A stretch of DNA of 64,000 nucleotides from Dysgonomonas sp. Marseille-P4361 (lineage in GTDB: Bacteria > Bacteroidota > Bacteroidia > Bacteroidales > Dysgonomonadaceae). The position numbers and the translations under genes are program-made. Within the stretch, counting starts at the first letter, position 1; each line of letters begins with the position of its first letter. The notes below the pieces were generated by a model. The model was given only the letters and a program-made list of their open reading frames with translations, ran no database searches and was not told the origin of the DNA. The stretch is taken from assembly GCF_900343125.1 (NCBI RefSeq), contig NZ_OPYL01000004.1, positions 186,001 to 250,000 on the forward strand, given 5' to 3'. Below, piece by piece: positions 1 to 9,422 of the stretch.

Positions 1-75
1 GGCAATATATCCTACTGCTGCACCCAAAGCAGCACCGATAGCTAAAAATAATAAATTCGAGCCTGTTTTATTCAT
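1..75 (-). CDS. YtxH-like small membrane protein, N-terminal fragment
   Basis: The 25 visible codons begin at an ATG at 75 and run off the left edge. They read MNKTGSNLLFLAIGAALGAAV then GYIA, a glycine/alanine-rich membrane segment right after a short polar start. This is typical of YtxH-domain (general stress/gas-vesicle-like) proteins, whose remainder is usually a charged coiled coil. Only the start is present, so the family call rests on the N-terminal pattern alone. It lies upstream of miaB on the same strand with an A/T-rich gap of about 135 bases between them. Confidence 0.55.
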   Translation of the reverse strand, partial: MNKTGSNLLFLAIGAALGAAVGYIA

Positions 76-211
76 AATATTTTCAGTTTAAATTTTTACA
101 CACATTTATTGAAATAACATTTTTTCAATTCCCTTTTCCAAAGAGACTTCTAATATAATTACTTTTTAAAGAAAAATGAAAAAATGCTTAGTGAAATAAT
201 GTTACAAAGCA

Positions 212-1582
212 CTACACCTCTTCTCCAAACAATGTAGCCGAAGTACTTCCTGTTATTTTCACATTTACAAAGTCTCCGACCCTGTGACTACCTTTATCAA
301 AAATAACTACTTTATTTTGTGAGGTACGCCCGAACAGTTGTTCTCTGGATCGTTTAGAGAAGCCTTCTACAAGCACTTCAAAAACTTTACCAATATCACG
401 TTTGTTACTTTCGTTCGAACATTGATTCTGTAATTCAATTATAGCCTGCAAACGCTCTATTTTCACATCTTCGGGTACATCATCTGCTAATTTCTTAGCT
501 GCATATGTTCCAGGACGTTCCGAATATTTAAACATAAAAGCCGAATCGAAGCAAACTTCTTTCATCAGCGATAGAGTTTCTTGCTGATCTTCCTCCGTCT
601 CGGAATGGTAACCACACATTATATCAGTAGATAGTCCACAACCCGGAATAATCCGTTTAATGGCAGCTATACGATCAAGATACCACTCGCGGTCATATTT
701 CCTATTCATCAACTTCAGCATACGCGAACTTCCCGATTGCACCGGAAGATGAATAAATTTACACAAATTATCATATTTAGCAATAACCTCTAAGGTTTCG
801 TCTGTCATATCTTTTGGATGCGATGTTGTAAAACGCACTCGCATCTTTGGAGCTTCTAAAGCTACAATTTCCAGCAATCTTGAGAAATCGACCATTGTGC
901 CATCTTCATTTTCGAAGCGATATGAATTGACATTTTGTCCGAGTAATGTTACTTCTTTGAAACCCTTATCGCGCAAATCGGCAACTTCGTTCAGAATGCT
1001 TTGAGGTTCGCGACTACGTTCACGCCCTCTGGTATAAGGAACAATACAATAGGTACAAAACTTGTCACACCCACGCATGATAGAAACATAGCCTGAAATA
1101 TGGTTTCCTCCTATTTTTAAAGGTATCACATCTTTATATGTCTCCGTTTTCGACAACTCTACATTGATTGCTTTTTCTCCTTTTTCTGCTGCTCCTACCA
1201 GATTTGGTAGATCAAGATAGGCATCAGGACCGACAACTACATCTGCATGATGATTTTCGAGCAAGTCTTCTTTAACTCTTTCAGCCATACATCCCAAAAC
1301 TCCAATTATCATATTAGGGTTCTTTTTCTTTCTGATAGCCGAAAAATATTCCAATCGTTGAATTACTCGCTGCTCGGCATTGTCTCGCACCGAACAAGTA
1401 TTTACAAATACGGCATCGGCATCTTCCAGCTTGTCCGTCATAACATAACCATCCATCTGCATTACAGATGCCACAACCTCGCTGTCTGCCACATTCATCT
1501 GGCATCCATAGGTTTCGATGAACAGTTTCTTTTCTTCTGTCGAAGTCGTGGATTTAAAGTCCAGTCCTTGATCTTTGTTCAT
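212..1582 (-). CDS. miaB: tRNA-2-methylthio-N6-dimethylallyladenosine synthase
   Basis: MiaB is a radical-SAM methylthiotransferase that converts i6A37 to ms2i6A37 in tRNAs reading U-initial codons. The 456-residue product has the full architecture. The N-terminal UPF0004 domain carries its three cluster cysteines (YGCQMN at Cys27, NTCSVR near 63, GCMAER near 98). The radical-SAM domain has the CDKFCTYC triad near 172-180, followed by YTRGRERSR, and a C-terminal TRAM domain covers roughly residues 390-456. Length matches the family. GCMAER and the RGRERSR stretch favour MiaB over RimO or MtaB. A TAnnTTTG -7 element lies upstream at 1643-1650, and the gene appears monocistronic. Confidence 0.96.
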   Translation of the reverse strand: MNKDQGLDFKSTTSTEEKKLFIETYGCQMNVADSEVVASVMQMDGYVMTDKLEDADAVFVNTCSVRDNAEQRVIQRLEYFSAIRKKKNPNMIIGVLGCMAERVKEDLLENHHADVVVGPDAYLDLPNLVGAAEKGEKAINVELSKTETYKDVIPLKIGGNHISGYVSIMRGCDKFCTYCIVPYTRGRERSREPQSILNEVADLRDKGFKEVTLLGQNVNSYRFENEDGTMVDFSRLLEIVALEAPKMRVRFTTSHPKDMTDETLEVIAKYDNLCKFIHLPVQSGSSRMLKLMNRKYDREWYLDRIAAIKRIIPGCGLSTDIMCGYHSETEEDQQETLSLMKEVCFDSAFMFKYSERPGTYAAKKLADDVPEDVKIERLQAIIELQNQCSNESNKRDIGKVFEVLVEGFSKRSREQLFGRTSQNKVVIFDKGSHRVGDFVNVKITGSTSATLFGEEV

Positions 1583-1642
1583 AGAAATATAGTTTAATTT
1601 CGTTTATTAAAGCTACGGCTTATCTCAAACCGCTTAGAAAGA

Positions 1643-1650
1643 CAAAAGTA
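1643..1650 (-). promoter_or_regulatory. Candidate -7 element for miaB
   Basis: Read on the minus strand this is TACTTTTG, matching the Bacteroidetes -7 consensus TAnnTTTG, about 60 bases upstream of the miaB start. No clear -33 TTTG is present at the usual spacing, so it is a partial match. Confidence 0.4.
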
Positions 1651-1837
1651 CAACAAAAAAGAGAAATCTACTTAGTCTGACATTATTAATATTACCAGAG
1701 ACTACCCCTTACAGACTATAGGGATATGATTGATGAACTAGACAAAGACTTATTTAAACTTTGTGGCACCATTTTTGTTATTTCATAGAGGCAATTAATA
1801 AAGATTGTATCTAAATAAGTTATTAGAAACAAAATCT

Positions 1838-1845
1838 TATATTTG
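1838..1845 (+). promoter_or_regulatory. Candidate -7 element for clpC
   Basis: TATATTTG matches TAnnTTTG exactly and sits about 33 bases before the clpC ATG, a plausible leader length. No good -33 TTTG is seen about 20 bases upstream. The 295-base divergent gap with miaB holds nothing else recognisable. Confidence 0.45.
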
Positions 1846-1877
1846 TATATAAGACATTAAACATCAAATAGACGGTT

Positions 1878-4391
1878 ATGGAAAATAATTTTTCACAAAG
1901 AGTTCGCAAAATCATGACTTACAGTCGTGAGGAAGTTGGACGTTTGCAAACCAACTATCTTGCACCGGAACATTTGATGCTTGGAATTCTCCGCAATGGA
2001 GAAGGATTAGCCATACAGGCATTAAAGGATTTTGGAATAGATTTGGTTGAATTTAAAGAAAGTATTGATAACAACATATTAAAACAGCAGGAGGAAACAT
2101 ACCCAAACAGTGAAGTAGTTTTAAGTAAAAACACTGAGAAAATTCTCAAAATGAGTCTACTTGAGGCTCGATTGACAAAGAGTAAAGAAACAGATTCGGA
2201 ACACTTACTCCTTGCTATTTTAAAAGATCATACAAATGTTGCAGCTATGTTATTAGAAGAATATAATATGGATTATAATGGTGCATTTACCTATATCAAG
2301 AGTATGGGTGATATCATGCACAAGAACGTAAAGCAATCGCCTAAGATGGGGGCTGACTTTACGGACGATGATGATGAAGAAGACGAACCGACAAGCGGTA
2401 GTTCAAATATAGGAACACAGCAACCTCGCCAAGCAACAGATACTCCTGTTCTTGACAATTTTGGCATAGACATGACAAAAGCTGCAATGGACGACAAGCT
2501 TGACCCGATTGTTGGCCGCGAAAAAGAAATAGAACGCTTAGCTCAGATACTTAGCCGTCGCAAAAAGAACAACCCTATCCTGATAGGAGAACCCGGTGTA
2601 GGTAAATCGGCTATTGTAGAAGGGCTTGCTCTACGTATTATCCAAAAGAAAGTTTCCCGTGTATTGTTCGACAAACGAGTTATCGCGCTAGATATGGCAT
2701 CAGTAGTAGCCGGCACAAAATATCGTGGGCAGTTTGAAGAACGAATCAAAGCTATACTGAACGAGCTTTCTAAAAACCCTAATATTATCTTGTTTATAGA
2801 CGAGATACATACCATTGTCGGTGCTGGAGGTGCTACAGGCTCGCTAGATGCTGCCAATATGCTCAAACCTGCTCTTGCTCGTGGAGAGATACAATGCATC
2901 GGCGCTACGACTTTAGACGAATACAGAAAGAATATCGAAAAAGATGGAGCTTTAGAGCGTCGTTTCCAGAAAGTAATGGTAGAACCTACCACTGCTGAAG
3001 AAACGTTACAAATATTGCATAATATAAAAGAACGTTACGAAGAGCACCACAATGTAAAATACACAGAAGATGCACTAGAAGCTTGTGTTAAGCTAACTGA
3101 CAGATACATTACAGATCGTAACTTTCCGGATAAAGCTATTGACGCTTTGGACGAGGCTGGATCTCGTATGCATATAGCAAACATCCAAGTTCCGGAAGAG
3201 ATCGAAAATATCGAGAAAGAGCTTAAAGAGGCAATAGAGCAAAAAAGTGAAGCAGTTAAGGCTCAGAAATATGAATTAGCTGCAAGCTTTAGAGATACTC
3301 AACGTCAGTTGATGACCAAACTCGAAGAAGCTGAAGCAGCCTGGAAGGCTTCATTAAAAGAAAAGCCGGAGACAGTAGACGCTGAAATGGTAGCTGAGGT
3401 AGTATCTATGATGTCAGGAGTACCAGTACAACGTATTGGAGAGTCAGAAGGTATCAAGCTTGTTGGCATGAAGGACAAATTGACTGCATCTGTAGTTGGA
3501 CAAGATGAGGCCGTTAAGAAGATCGTAAAAGCTATTCAGCGTAACCGTATCGGATTGAAGGATCCTAATCGTCCTATAGGTTCATTTATGTTCCTTGGGC
3601 CAACGGGTGTAGGAAAGACTCACCTAGCCAAAAAGATAGCTGAAGAATTATTCGATTCTGCTGATGCACTTATCCGTATCGACATGAGCGAATACATGGA
3701 AAAATTCAATGTATCGCGTTTGGTCGGAGCGCCTCCGGGATATGTTGGGTACGAAGAAGGTGGTTTATTGAGTGAAAAAGTTCGCCGCAAACCATATTCA
3801 GTAGTTTTACTTGATGAGATTGAAAAAGCTCACCCCGATGTTTATAACATCCTACTACAAGTAATGGACGAAGGTCATTTAACAGACAGTTTAGGACGTA
3901 AGGTTGATTTCAAGAATACAATCCTCATTATGACATCGAATGTTGGGACTCGCCAACTGAAAGATTTTGGTGGAGGTATCGGTTTCAACAAGAAAGATGC
4001 TGCTAACAGAGAATATTCGAGAAGTGTATTGCAAAAAGCGTTGAACAAAACATTCTCACCGGAGTTCTTGAATCGTGTAGATGACATTATCACATTCGAT
4101 CAGTTAGATAAGAGCTCGATAGAAAAGATTATCGATATCGAACTGAAAGGGTTCTATAAGAGAATGACCGAACTAGGCTATACTATAGAGCTTAGCCAGG
4201 AAGCTAAAGATTTCTTAGCCGACAAGGGCTATGATGTGCAATTTGGAGCTCGTCCTCTTAAACGTGCAATACAGAACTATATAGAAGATGAAATTGCAGA
4301 GCTAATCCTTTCGGGAACAGTAAAAGAAGGAGGAACAATAAGCTTTGAAGTAGACAAAGAAAACGACAAACTTAAAGCTATTGGTAAATAA
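1878..4391 (+). CDS. clpC: ClpC-type AAA+ unfoldase of the Clp protease
   Basis: This 837-residue protein is the ATP-dependent unfoldase that feeds substrates to ClpP. Two Clp_N repeats fill residues 1-145, followed by an acidic linker (DDDDEEDE, near 167). NBD1 has Walker A GEPGVGKS near 237 and a FIDEIH Walker B. A UVR-type helical middle region (about 445-485, [15 protein letters not shown]) marks ClpC rather than ClpB or ClpA. NBD2 has Walker A GPTGVGKT near 574, then the pore loop GYVGYEEGG, and ends in a ClpB-D2-small domain. No McsA/McsB partner lies next to it, as is usual for Bacteroidetes. A strong terminator follows at 4424-4457, so it is probably monocistronic. Confidence 0.96.
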   Translation: MENNFSQRVRKIMTYSREEVGRLQTNYLAPEHLMLGILRNGEGLAIQALKDFGIDLVEFKESIDNNILKQQEETYPNSEVVLSKNTEKILKMSLLEARLTKSKETDSEHLLLAILKDHTNVAAMLLEEYNMDYNGAFTYIKSMGDIMHKNVKQSPKMGADFTDDDDEEDEPTSGSSNIGTQQPRQATDTPVLDNFGIDMTKAAMDDKLDPIVGREKEIERLAQILSRRKKNNPILIGEPGVGKSAIVEGLALRIIQKKVSRVLFDKRVIALDMASVVAGTKYRGQFEERIKAILNELSKNPNIILFIDEIHTIVGAGGATGSLDAANMLKPALARGEIQCIGATTLDEYRKNIEKDGALERRFQKVMVEPTTAEETLQILHNIKERYEEHHNVKYTEDALEACVKLTDRYITDRNFPDKAIDALDEAGSRMHIANIQVPEEIENIEKELKEAIEQKSEAVKAQKYELAASFRDTQRQLMTKLEEAEAAWKASLKEKPETVDAEMVAEVVSMMSGVPVQRIGESEGIKLVGMKDKLTASVVGQDEAVKKIVKAIQRNRIGLKDPNRPIGSFMFLGPTGVGKTHLAKKIAEELFDSADALIRIDMSEYMEKFNVSRLVGAPPGYVGYEEGGLLSEKVRRKPYSVVLLDEIEKAHPDVYNILLQVMDEGHLTDSLGRKVDFKNTILIMTSNVGTRQLKDFGGGIGFNKKDAANREYSRSVLQKALNKTFSPEFLNRVDDIITFDQLDKSSIEKIIDIELKGFYKRMTELGYTIELSQEAKDFLADKGYDVQFGARPLKRAIQNYIEDEIAELILSGTVKEGGTISFEVDKENDKLKAIGK

Positions 4392-4423
4392 GCCCCCTAT
4401 ATATAAATACGGTAAAAGATCAG

Positions 4424-4457
4424 GCACATTCAGTGACCTGATCTTTTTCATAATCGT
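4424..4457 (+). terminator. Rho-independent terminator after clpC
   Basis: AAAAGATCAGG at 4424-4434 pairs with CCTGATCTTTT at 4447-4457; the stem continues as CAC/GTG around the loop, with one bulged A at 4446. The T-run sits on its 3' side. Confidence 0.85.
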
Positions 4458-4513
4458 AATATTAAATTCTAATTTCTTTACAAAAACGTAACTTATCGGG
4501 GATTAAAAAACAC

Positions 4514-4521
4514 TATCTTTG
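4514..4521 (+). promoter_or_regulatory. Candidate -7 element for mgsA
   Basis: TATCTTTG, an exact TAnnTTTG match, lies 26 bases before the mgsA ATG. The region around the expected -33 position has no TTTG. Confidence 0.55.
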
Positions 4522-4547
4522 GTATAAATAAAATAAGAAAAGACAAT

Positions 4548-5027
4548 ATGAGAAAAAAATTAACAATAGCCTTGGTAGCACATGACCATCGCAAAGCAGA
4601 TATGGTAGAATGGTGTTTCTACAACTCAGATTTCTTAGCAGAACACCATCTTGTTTGTACAGGAACAACAGGTACTCTTATAAAACAAGCCTTTGAGGAA
4701 AAAGGGATACATGCTGAAATTACTCGCATGAACTCCGGACCTATGGGAGGGGATGCAGAAATTGCAGCAATGGTTGTTCGTCACGAAATAGACTTGGCTG
4801 TATTTCTTATCGATGACTTGAACCCTCAACCACATGAGGCTGATATCATGATGCTTCTCCGCCAATGCCGTGTACACAATGTACCTATTGCATGTAATAG
4901 ATATAGTGCGGATCTGATGATTACTAGCACACTTTGGGATGACGAGACCTATAGTCCAATGAACCCTAGATATGAGAATTTCGACAGGGCTAATTTTGAT
5001 GCTAACTTCAGAAGAATCAAAGAATAG
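4548..5027 (+). CDS. mgsA: Methylglyoxal synthase
   Basis: MgsA converts dihydroxyacetone phosphate to methylglyoxal plus phosphate, a bypass of lower glycolysis when phosphate is limiting. The 159-residue protein is a single MGS-like domain. It begins with the phosphate-binding VAHDHRK segment, has the SGPMGGD loop near residue 64, and carries the DLNPQPHEAD stretch. The family length is about 150, so it is complete. The gene stands alone between the clpC terminator and the SUI1 gene. A hairpin with a following T-run at 5053-5106 probably ends its transcript. Confidence 0.95.
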   Translation: MRKKLTIALVAHDHRKADMVEWCFYNSDFLAEHHLVCTGTTGTLIKQAFEEKGIHAEITRMNSGPMGGDAEIAAMVVRHEIDLAVFLIDDLNPQPHEADIMMLLRQCRVHNVPIACNRYSADLMITSTLWDDETYSPMNPRYENFDRANFDANFRRIKE

Positions 5028-5052
5028 TTTATCTATTATTACAAAAAGATCT

Positions 5053-5106
5053 GACAAAGGTAACCCTATATAAAATAAATGAGATCTGTTACTTTTGTCA
5101 CTTTTT
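5053..5106 (+). terminator. Hairpin after mgsA overlapping a -7 element
   Basis: GACAAAGGTAAC at 5053-5064 pairs with GTTACTTTTGTC at 5088-5099 (12 pairs including a wobble, 23-base loop), followed by CTTTTT. The right arm contains TACTTTTG at 5090-5097, an exact TAnnTTTG element 38 bases before the SUI1 gene. The same bases could therefore be the terminator arm of mgsA and the core promoter of the next operon. Confidence 0.5.
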
Positions 5107-5135
5107 AGTTAAAATCTTTTTTTTGATGTACGATT

Positions 5136-5474
5136 ATGAATGACTGGAAAGACCGGCTAAATGTTGTGTATTCTACAAATCCGGACTACAAATACGAAAC
5201 AGAAGAAGAGAAAGAACAAGATACCCTGCCTAAAGAAAAACAACTATTACGTATTTCTTTAGATAAAAGAAATAGAAAAGGAAAAGTAGTCACCTTAATC
5301 ACAGGTTTTATTGGAACTACCGAAGACTTGGAAGACTTGGGCAAGTTTCTGAAAGTTAAATGTGGCGTTGGAGGATCGGCTAAGGATGGTGAAATAATTA
5401 TTCAGGGTGACTTCCGCAATAAAGTATTAGAACTTCTTCAAAAAGAGGGTTATGTCAAAGCACGTATCATTTGA
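5136..5474 (+). CDS. SUI1/eIF1-family translation factor (YciH-like)
   Basis: The 112-residue protein ends in a SUI1 domain (about residues 45-112: KGKVVTLITGF, the CGVGGSAKDG turn, IIIQGDFR). In bacteria such YciH-type proteins are thought to discriminate initiation complexes. Residues 1-44 are a charged tail (DYKYETEEEKEQD). The last 23 bases overlap the start of the helicase-nuclease gene in another frame, so the two are co-transcribed and probably translationally coupled. Function beyond the fold is inferred from the family. Confidence 0.85.
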   Translation: MNDWKDRLNVVYSTNPDYKYETEEEKEQDTLPKEKQLLRISLDKRNRKGKVVTLITGFIGTTEDLEDLGKFLKVKCGVGGSAKDGEIIIQGDFRNKVLELLQKEGYVKARII

Positions 5475-8400
5475 TGACGAAATAAATCTACATGTATATA
5501 AAGCTTCGGCAGGTTCGGGTAAAACACATCGCCTGACTGCCGAATATTTGTCTATTCTATTTTCGTCTCCGAATGCATACCGCCATATACTTGCCGTAAC
5601 CTTTACCAATAAAGCTACCGATGAGATGAAGACACGTATCATCGAAGAGCTGGCACATTTAGCCAAAGGAGATAAATCGCCTTACCTGAAAGATTTATCT
5701 GAAGAATATGGCTTAAACGAAGAACAGGTAAGAAAAGAAGCTAGAGATATACTGGTCAGAATCTTGCACGACTACTCATCTTTCTCAGTCAGTACCATTG
5801 ATAAGTTTTTTCAACAAACCATGCGTTCCTTTACTCGCGAAATAGGATTGGGAGGCGGATACAATGTTGAACTTGATACTGATAAGGTTTTAGGAGAGGC
5901 AATAGATGATATGCTCTATGACCTGGAGAGCAGTGACAAAAAACTACTATTAGACTGGCTATTACGTTTCTCCGAAGAAAAAATAGAGAATGGAGAAACT
6001 TGGAATATAAGAAACGATATACAATCACTTTCTTCCGAAATATTTAAAGAAAGCTACAAGGCATACAGCAATCAAGTACAGTCTGACATATCAGATAAAA
6101 AACTGATGACAGACTATAAAGATATGCTATTTTCTATTATACAAACCTTCGAAAAGACATCTCAACAGCTAGGCGAGAAAGGACTGAATATTATATCCCG
6201 CTATGGGTTGAAACCTGAAGATTTTAAAGGAGGAACACGCTCTCCTTTTTTCTCTTTAGTCAAGTTAGCAAATAAAGAGATCAATGAACCGACTAAAACT
6301 TTTCGAGAACTGGTTGACAATCTTCCCAATTGGTATACAAACAAAACAGGAGGAGGCTTAAGAAGTAAGATAGAAGATGCTTTTCCAGAGCTTAACAGTT
6401 GTATAAGTGAAATAGTCAATCACTACGATGATTCTCGCATATATCAAACTGCCTTTGAAATAAATCGCTATTTCTTCACATTGGGAATACTTGGAGATGT
6501 TGACAAAAAAATCAGAGAAAATGCTGCCGGAAACAATATTATGCTAATCTCTGACACTACAGAATTACTCAATCGCATTATTGACGGTAACGACTCACCA
6601 TTCATATACGAAAAGGTGGGGATGCGCATCAACAACTACATGATTGATGAATTTCAAGACACATCAGGGATGCAATGGCAAAACTTCCTGCCATTGGTAA
6701 AAGATAGTCTGGCGGCCGGGAATAGTAATTTCATTGTTGGCGATGTCAAGCAAAGTATCTATCGTTGGCGAAACTCGGACTGGAAGCTACTAGACGAACA
6801 ATTGGACAAAGATTTCGCTAAAGAAGGGATTGACCACGAGACGTTGGATACCAATTGGCGAAGCGCTCGCAACATTGTTAAGTTCAATAATACTATATTT
6901 TCTTTAGGCTCTCAACTTCTACAAGAAACTTATAATAAGTCGCTAGAGGATAATGCTGACGAACGATTGCAACCATTCTTTCATCGTATCACAAAAGCAT
7001 ATAATGACCTTTGCCAAAAAATACCAGATCCTCATAAGGATAATGAGGGACATGTACGAGTAGAGTTTATCGATACAGATGAAGGTAACTGGCTAGATTA
7101 TGCCTTAGAACAACTTCCAGGACAAATAGAACAGCTACAAGACAAGGGCTACAGCCTTAGAGATATAGCAATACTTGTGCGAACAAAAAAAGAAGGAGCA
7201 GCCGTAGCAAACAAGTTATTGGATTACAAGAATGAACATCTTGACTCTAATTACAAGTATGATATTATTTCAGACGAAGCCCTCTTTGTTAATAATTCGA
7301 AGAGTATAAAATTGATTGTAGCTTTATTGAAATATCTGCACAACCCTTTGGATAGCTCCTTAAAAGCCTTGGCTGTATATGAATATTTCAAATATAATAA
7401 TCAGCTGGCTCCGGAAGATGCTTTACAAAAGTATTTCTCGGCAAATGAGGATCTTCCTGAAGAGATAGCTTATAAACTTGGTCAGATAAGAGAGTTGCCA
7501 CTGTATGAAATGACGGAAGAGATTTTCGAGCTGTTTCGTGATGCCATGGAAGACGATGAACAAGTATATATTCAGTCTTTTCTGGATATGGTATCAGACT
7601 TCAGTGTAAGAAACTCATCCGACCTAGATGCTTTTATCAGGTGGTGGGACGAAACGGGTATAAACAAAACCATCTATACGCCGGACGGACAAGATGCTAT
7701 CAGGATTATGACTATCCACAAATCGAAAGGACTAGGCTTTGAGGTTGTGCTTATACCTTTTTGCAATTGGGAAATAGACCATAAACTGACAACAATATTA
7801 TGGTGCCATCCACAGAGTGAACCTTTCAATCAACTACATTTGGTTCCGGTTAAATATTCACAGAAGTTGAAGAATACAATATTTGACTTCGAGTATTTCA
7901 ACGAGCGCCTGCATGCATTCATCGACAATCTCAATATACTGTATGTAGCCTTTACCAGAGCTAAAAATGATCTCATCATATTCGCTCCTAAGCCGAAAAA
8001 AGATGAGATTAATAATATTTCTTCTCTCTTAAATTCTTCTATCAAGTCTTCTGATGAAAGAATGAGCGAAAGTAAAACCTTCATCAACTTATCTGATTTT
8101 TTGGATGAAGAAACAGCTATATTAGAAATTGGCGAAGATTATAAACCTAAGGTTAAAATAAACTCCAGCGAGATAGGTGAAATAAATGTAAATACGCTAT
8201 CAAGCACACCTTTCGGTGAACGCATCAAGCTCTTGTTAAAAAACAAATATTATTTTTCTGACTCCGGGCAACGCGATTACGGTACATTGATGCACGAAAT
8301 AGTCAGTCAGGTGCAGACTGAAGCAGATATAGATGATGCTGTAGAAAGATATCATATTTCGGGAGATATTACCATAAGCCAAAAAGAAGAAATCACCTCT

Positions 8401-8691
8401 TTACTTAAAACATATCTTTCCGATCCCCTTGTTGCCACTTGGTACTCTGGAGAATACAAAGTATTGAATGAAGTTCAAATATTGCAACCAAAGGGTACTT
8501 TTAGCCGTCCCGATCGTGTTATGATAAAAGGGAATGAAGCGATTGTAATAGACTACAAATTCGGGGAGAAGGAAGATAAAAAATATATTCGACAGGTAAA
8601 ATACTATTCAGATCAGATAAGAAAAATGGGGTATAAAAATGTAAAAGGATATATATGCTACATTACATTAGGCAAAGTTCTTGAGATTTAA
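5452..8691 (+). CDS. AddA-like UvrD helicase with C-terminal PD-(D/E)XK nuclease
   Basis: A 1079-residue superfamily 1 helicase-nuclease of the RecB/AddA class, expected to process double-strand DNA ends for recombination. Visible parts: Walker A ASAGSGKT at 18-25, motif II DEFQDTS near 398, motif III GDVKQSIYRWR near 429, motif V HKSKGLGFE near 755, and motif VI FTRAKN near 833. A C-terminal nuclease follows (YGTLMHEIVSQ near 945, then DRVMIKG and VIDYKFGEKE near 1025-1045). The expected AddB-type partner is not next to it. The start codon lies inside the SUI1 gene. Its stop is separated by two bases from the stop of the convergent YigZ gene, with no terminator visible between them. Confidence 0.9.
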   Translation: MSKHVSFDDEINLHVYKASAGSGKTHRLTAEYLSILFSSPNAYRHILAVTFTNKATDEMKTRIIEELAHLAKGDKSPYLKDLSEEYGLNEEQVRKEARDILVRILHDYSSFSVSTIDKFFQQTMRSFTREIGLGGGYNVELDTDKVLGEAIDDMLYDLESSDKKLLLDWLLRFSEEKIENGETWNIRNDIQSLSSEIFKESYKAYSNQVQSDISDKKLMTDYKDMLFSIIQTFEKTSQQLGEKGLNIISRYGLKPEDFKGGTRSPFFSLVKLANKEINEPTKTFRELVDNLPNWYTNKTGGGLRSKIEDAFPELNSCISEIVNHYDDSRIYQTAFEINRYFFTLGILGDVDKKIRENAAGNNIMLISDTTELLNRIIDGNDSPFIYEKVGMRINNYMIDEFQDTSGMQWQNFLPLVKDSLAAGNSNFIVGDVKQSIYRWRNSDWKLLDEQLDKDFAKEGIDHETLDTNWRSARNIVKFNNTIFSLGSQLLQETYNKSLEDNADERLQPFFHRITKAYNDLCQKIPDPHKDNEGHVRVEFIDTDEGNWLDYALEQLPGQIEQLQDKGYSLRDIAILVRTKKEGAAVANKLLDYKNEHLDSNYKYDIISDEALFVNNSKSIKLIVALLKYLHNPLDSSLKALAVYEYFKYNNQLAPEDALQKYFSANEDLPEEIAYKLGQIRELPLYEMTEEIFELFRDAMEDDEQVYIQSFLDMVSDFSVRNSSDLDAFIRWWDETGINKTIYTPDGQDAIRIMTIHKSKGLGFEVVLIPFCNWEIDHKLTTILWCHPQSEPFNQLHLVPVKYSQKLKNTIFDFEYFNERLHAFIDNLNILYVAFTRAKNDLIIFAPKPKKDEINNISSLLNSSIKSSDERMSESKTFINLSDFLDEETAILEIGEDYKPKVKINSSEIGEINVNTLSSTPFGERIKLLLKNKYYFSDSGQRDYGTLMHEIVSQVQTEADIDDAVERYHISGDITISQKEEITSLLKTYLSDPLVATWYSGEYKVLNEVQILQPKGTFSRPDRVMIKGNEAIVIDYKFGEKEDKKYIRQVKYYSDQIRKMGYKNVKGYICYITLGKVLEI

Positions 8692-8693
8692 TA

Positions 8694-9290
8694 CTATTCG
8701 TCAAATCTCAGGCTTTCTACTTTTTCCAAGCGTCCTTTTAGTTCATCAAATTGTCCTTTACGAATTTCTAGAGTCATCTTGCAATCCATATCATAGCTTT
8801 GACTTATAATAGTAGGCTCCATATCTTTTACAATCTTCATTACGTCGTTCATAAAAGGATATTCAAACTCAAAAAAGATTTCGCAATCGACTGTTTTCTC
8901 TATGATAGTAGCTTCAGATATTGCTTCAGCAGCGGCTTCTCTATAAGCAACGATCAGGCCACTTGTCCCGAGCTTTATCCCACCAAAATAGCGTACAACA
9001 GCAATCAGTATATCAGTCAGTTCATTCGCATTTATTTGCCCTAGAATAGGTTTTCCTGCTGTTCCTGAAGGTTCACCATCATCATTCGCTCTGAAATCTT
9101 TTCTCTCAGCTCCTAACATATATGCCCAGCAAACATGACGAGCATCGTAATATTCTTTACGTAATTTATCTATTTCTACTTTGACTTCATCTACTGTGGT
9201 CACAGGAATAGCATAAGCTATAAACTTACTTCGTTTCTCTGTATATATAGCTTTTGATGATTCTGTAATGGTTTTATAGACATCTTCCAT
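8694..9290 (-). CDS. YigZ/IMPACT (UPF0029) family protein
   Basis: A 198-residue protein with the two-domain IMPACT layout. The N-terminal UPF0029 domain (about 1-125) contains ARHVCWAYMLG, the NDDGEPSGTAGKPIL signature and VRYFGGIKLGTSGL. The C-terminal DUF1949-like domain holds the rest. YigZ proteins are conserved but their biochemical role is unclear; eukaryotic IMPACT modulates Gcn2. It converges on the helicase gene with a two-base gap. Confidence 0.9.
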   Translation of the reverse strand: MEDVYKTITESSKAIYTEKRSKFIAYAIPVTTVDEVKVEIDKLRKEYYDARHVCWAYMLGAERKDFRANDDGEPSGTAGKPILGQINANELTDILIAVVRYFGGIKLGTSGLIVAYREAAAEAISEATIIEKTVDCEIFFEFEYPFMNDVMKIVKDMEPTIISQSYDMDCKMTLEIRKGQFDELKGRLEKVESLRFDE

Positions 9291-9360
9291 AGTTGCAAAG
9301 ATAATATTAATTAAAAATATTTTCTAATATAGATCAATAGAGTAGACTAAGCTTTATAAC

Positions 9361-9396
9361 AAAAAAAGAAGCCTAAGACATTTCATCTCAGGCTTC
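9361..9396 (-). terminator. Terminator of the NlpC/P60 gene
   Basis: On the minus strand the right arm (9386-9396) pairs with the left arm (9368-9378, GAAGCCTAAGA on plus) over 11 pairs with one wobble and a 7-base loop, followed by a T-run at 9367-9361. Confidence 0.85.
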
Positions 9397-9422
9397 CCCT
9401 AGTATATTATTATAACAATTGA

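Noticed and set aside
2543-2992. 149-residue reading frame opposite clpC
   Set aside because: A frame opposite the conserved NBD1 of clpC, serine- and proline-rich without recognisable domain.
4635-5057. 140-residue reading frame opposite mgsA
   Set aside because: It mirrors the conserved mgsA frame on the other strand and shows no signal peptide, domain or promoter of its own.
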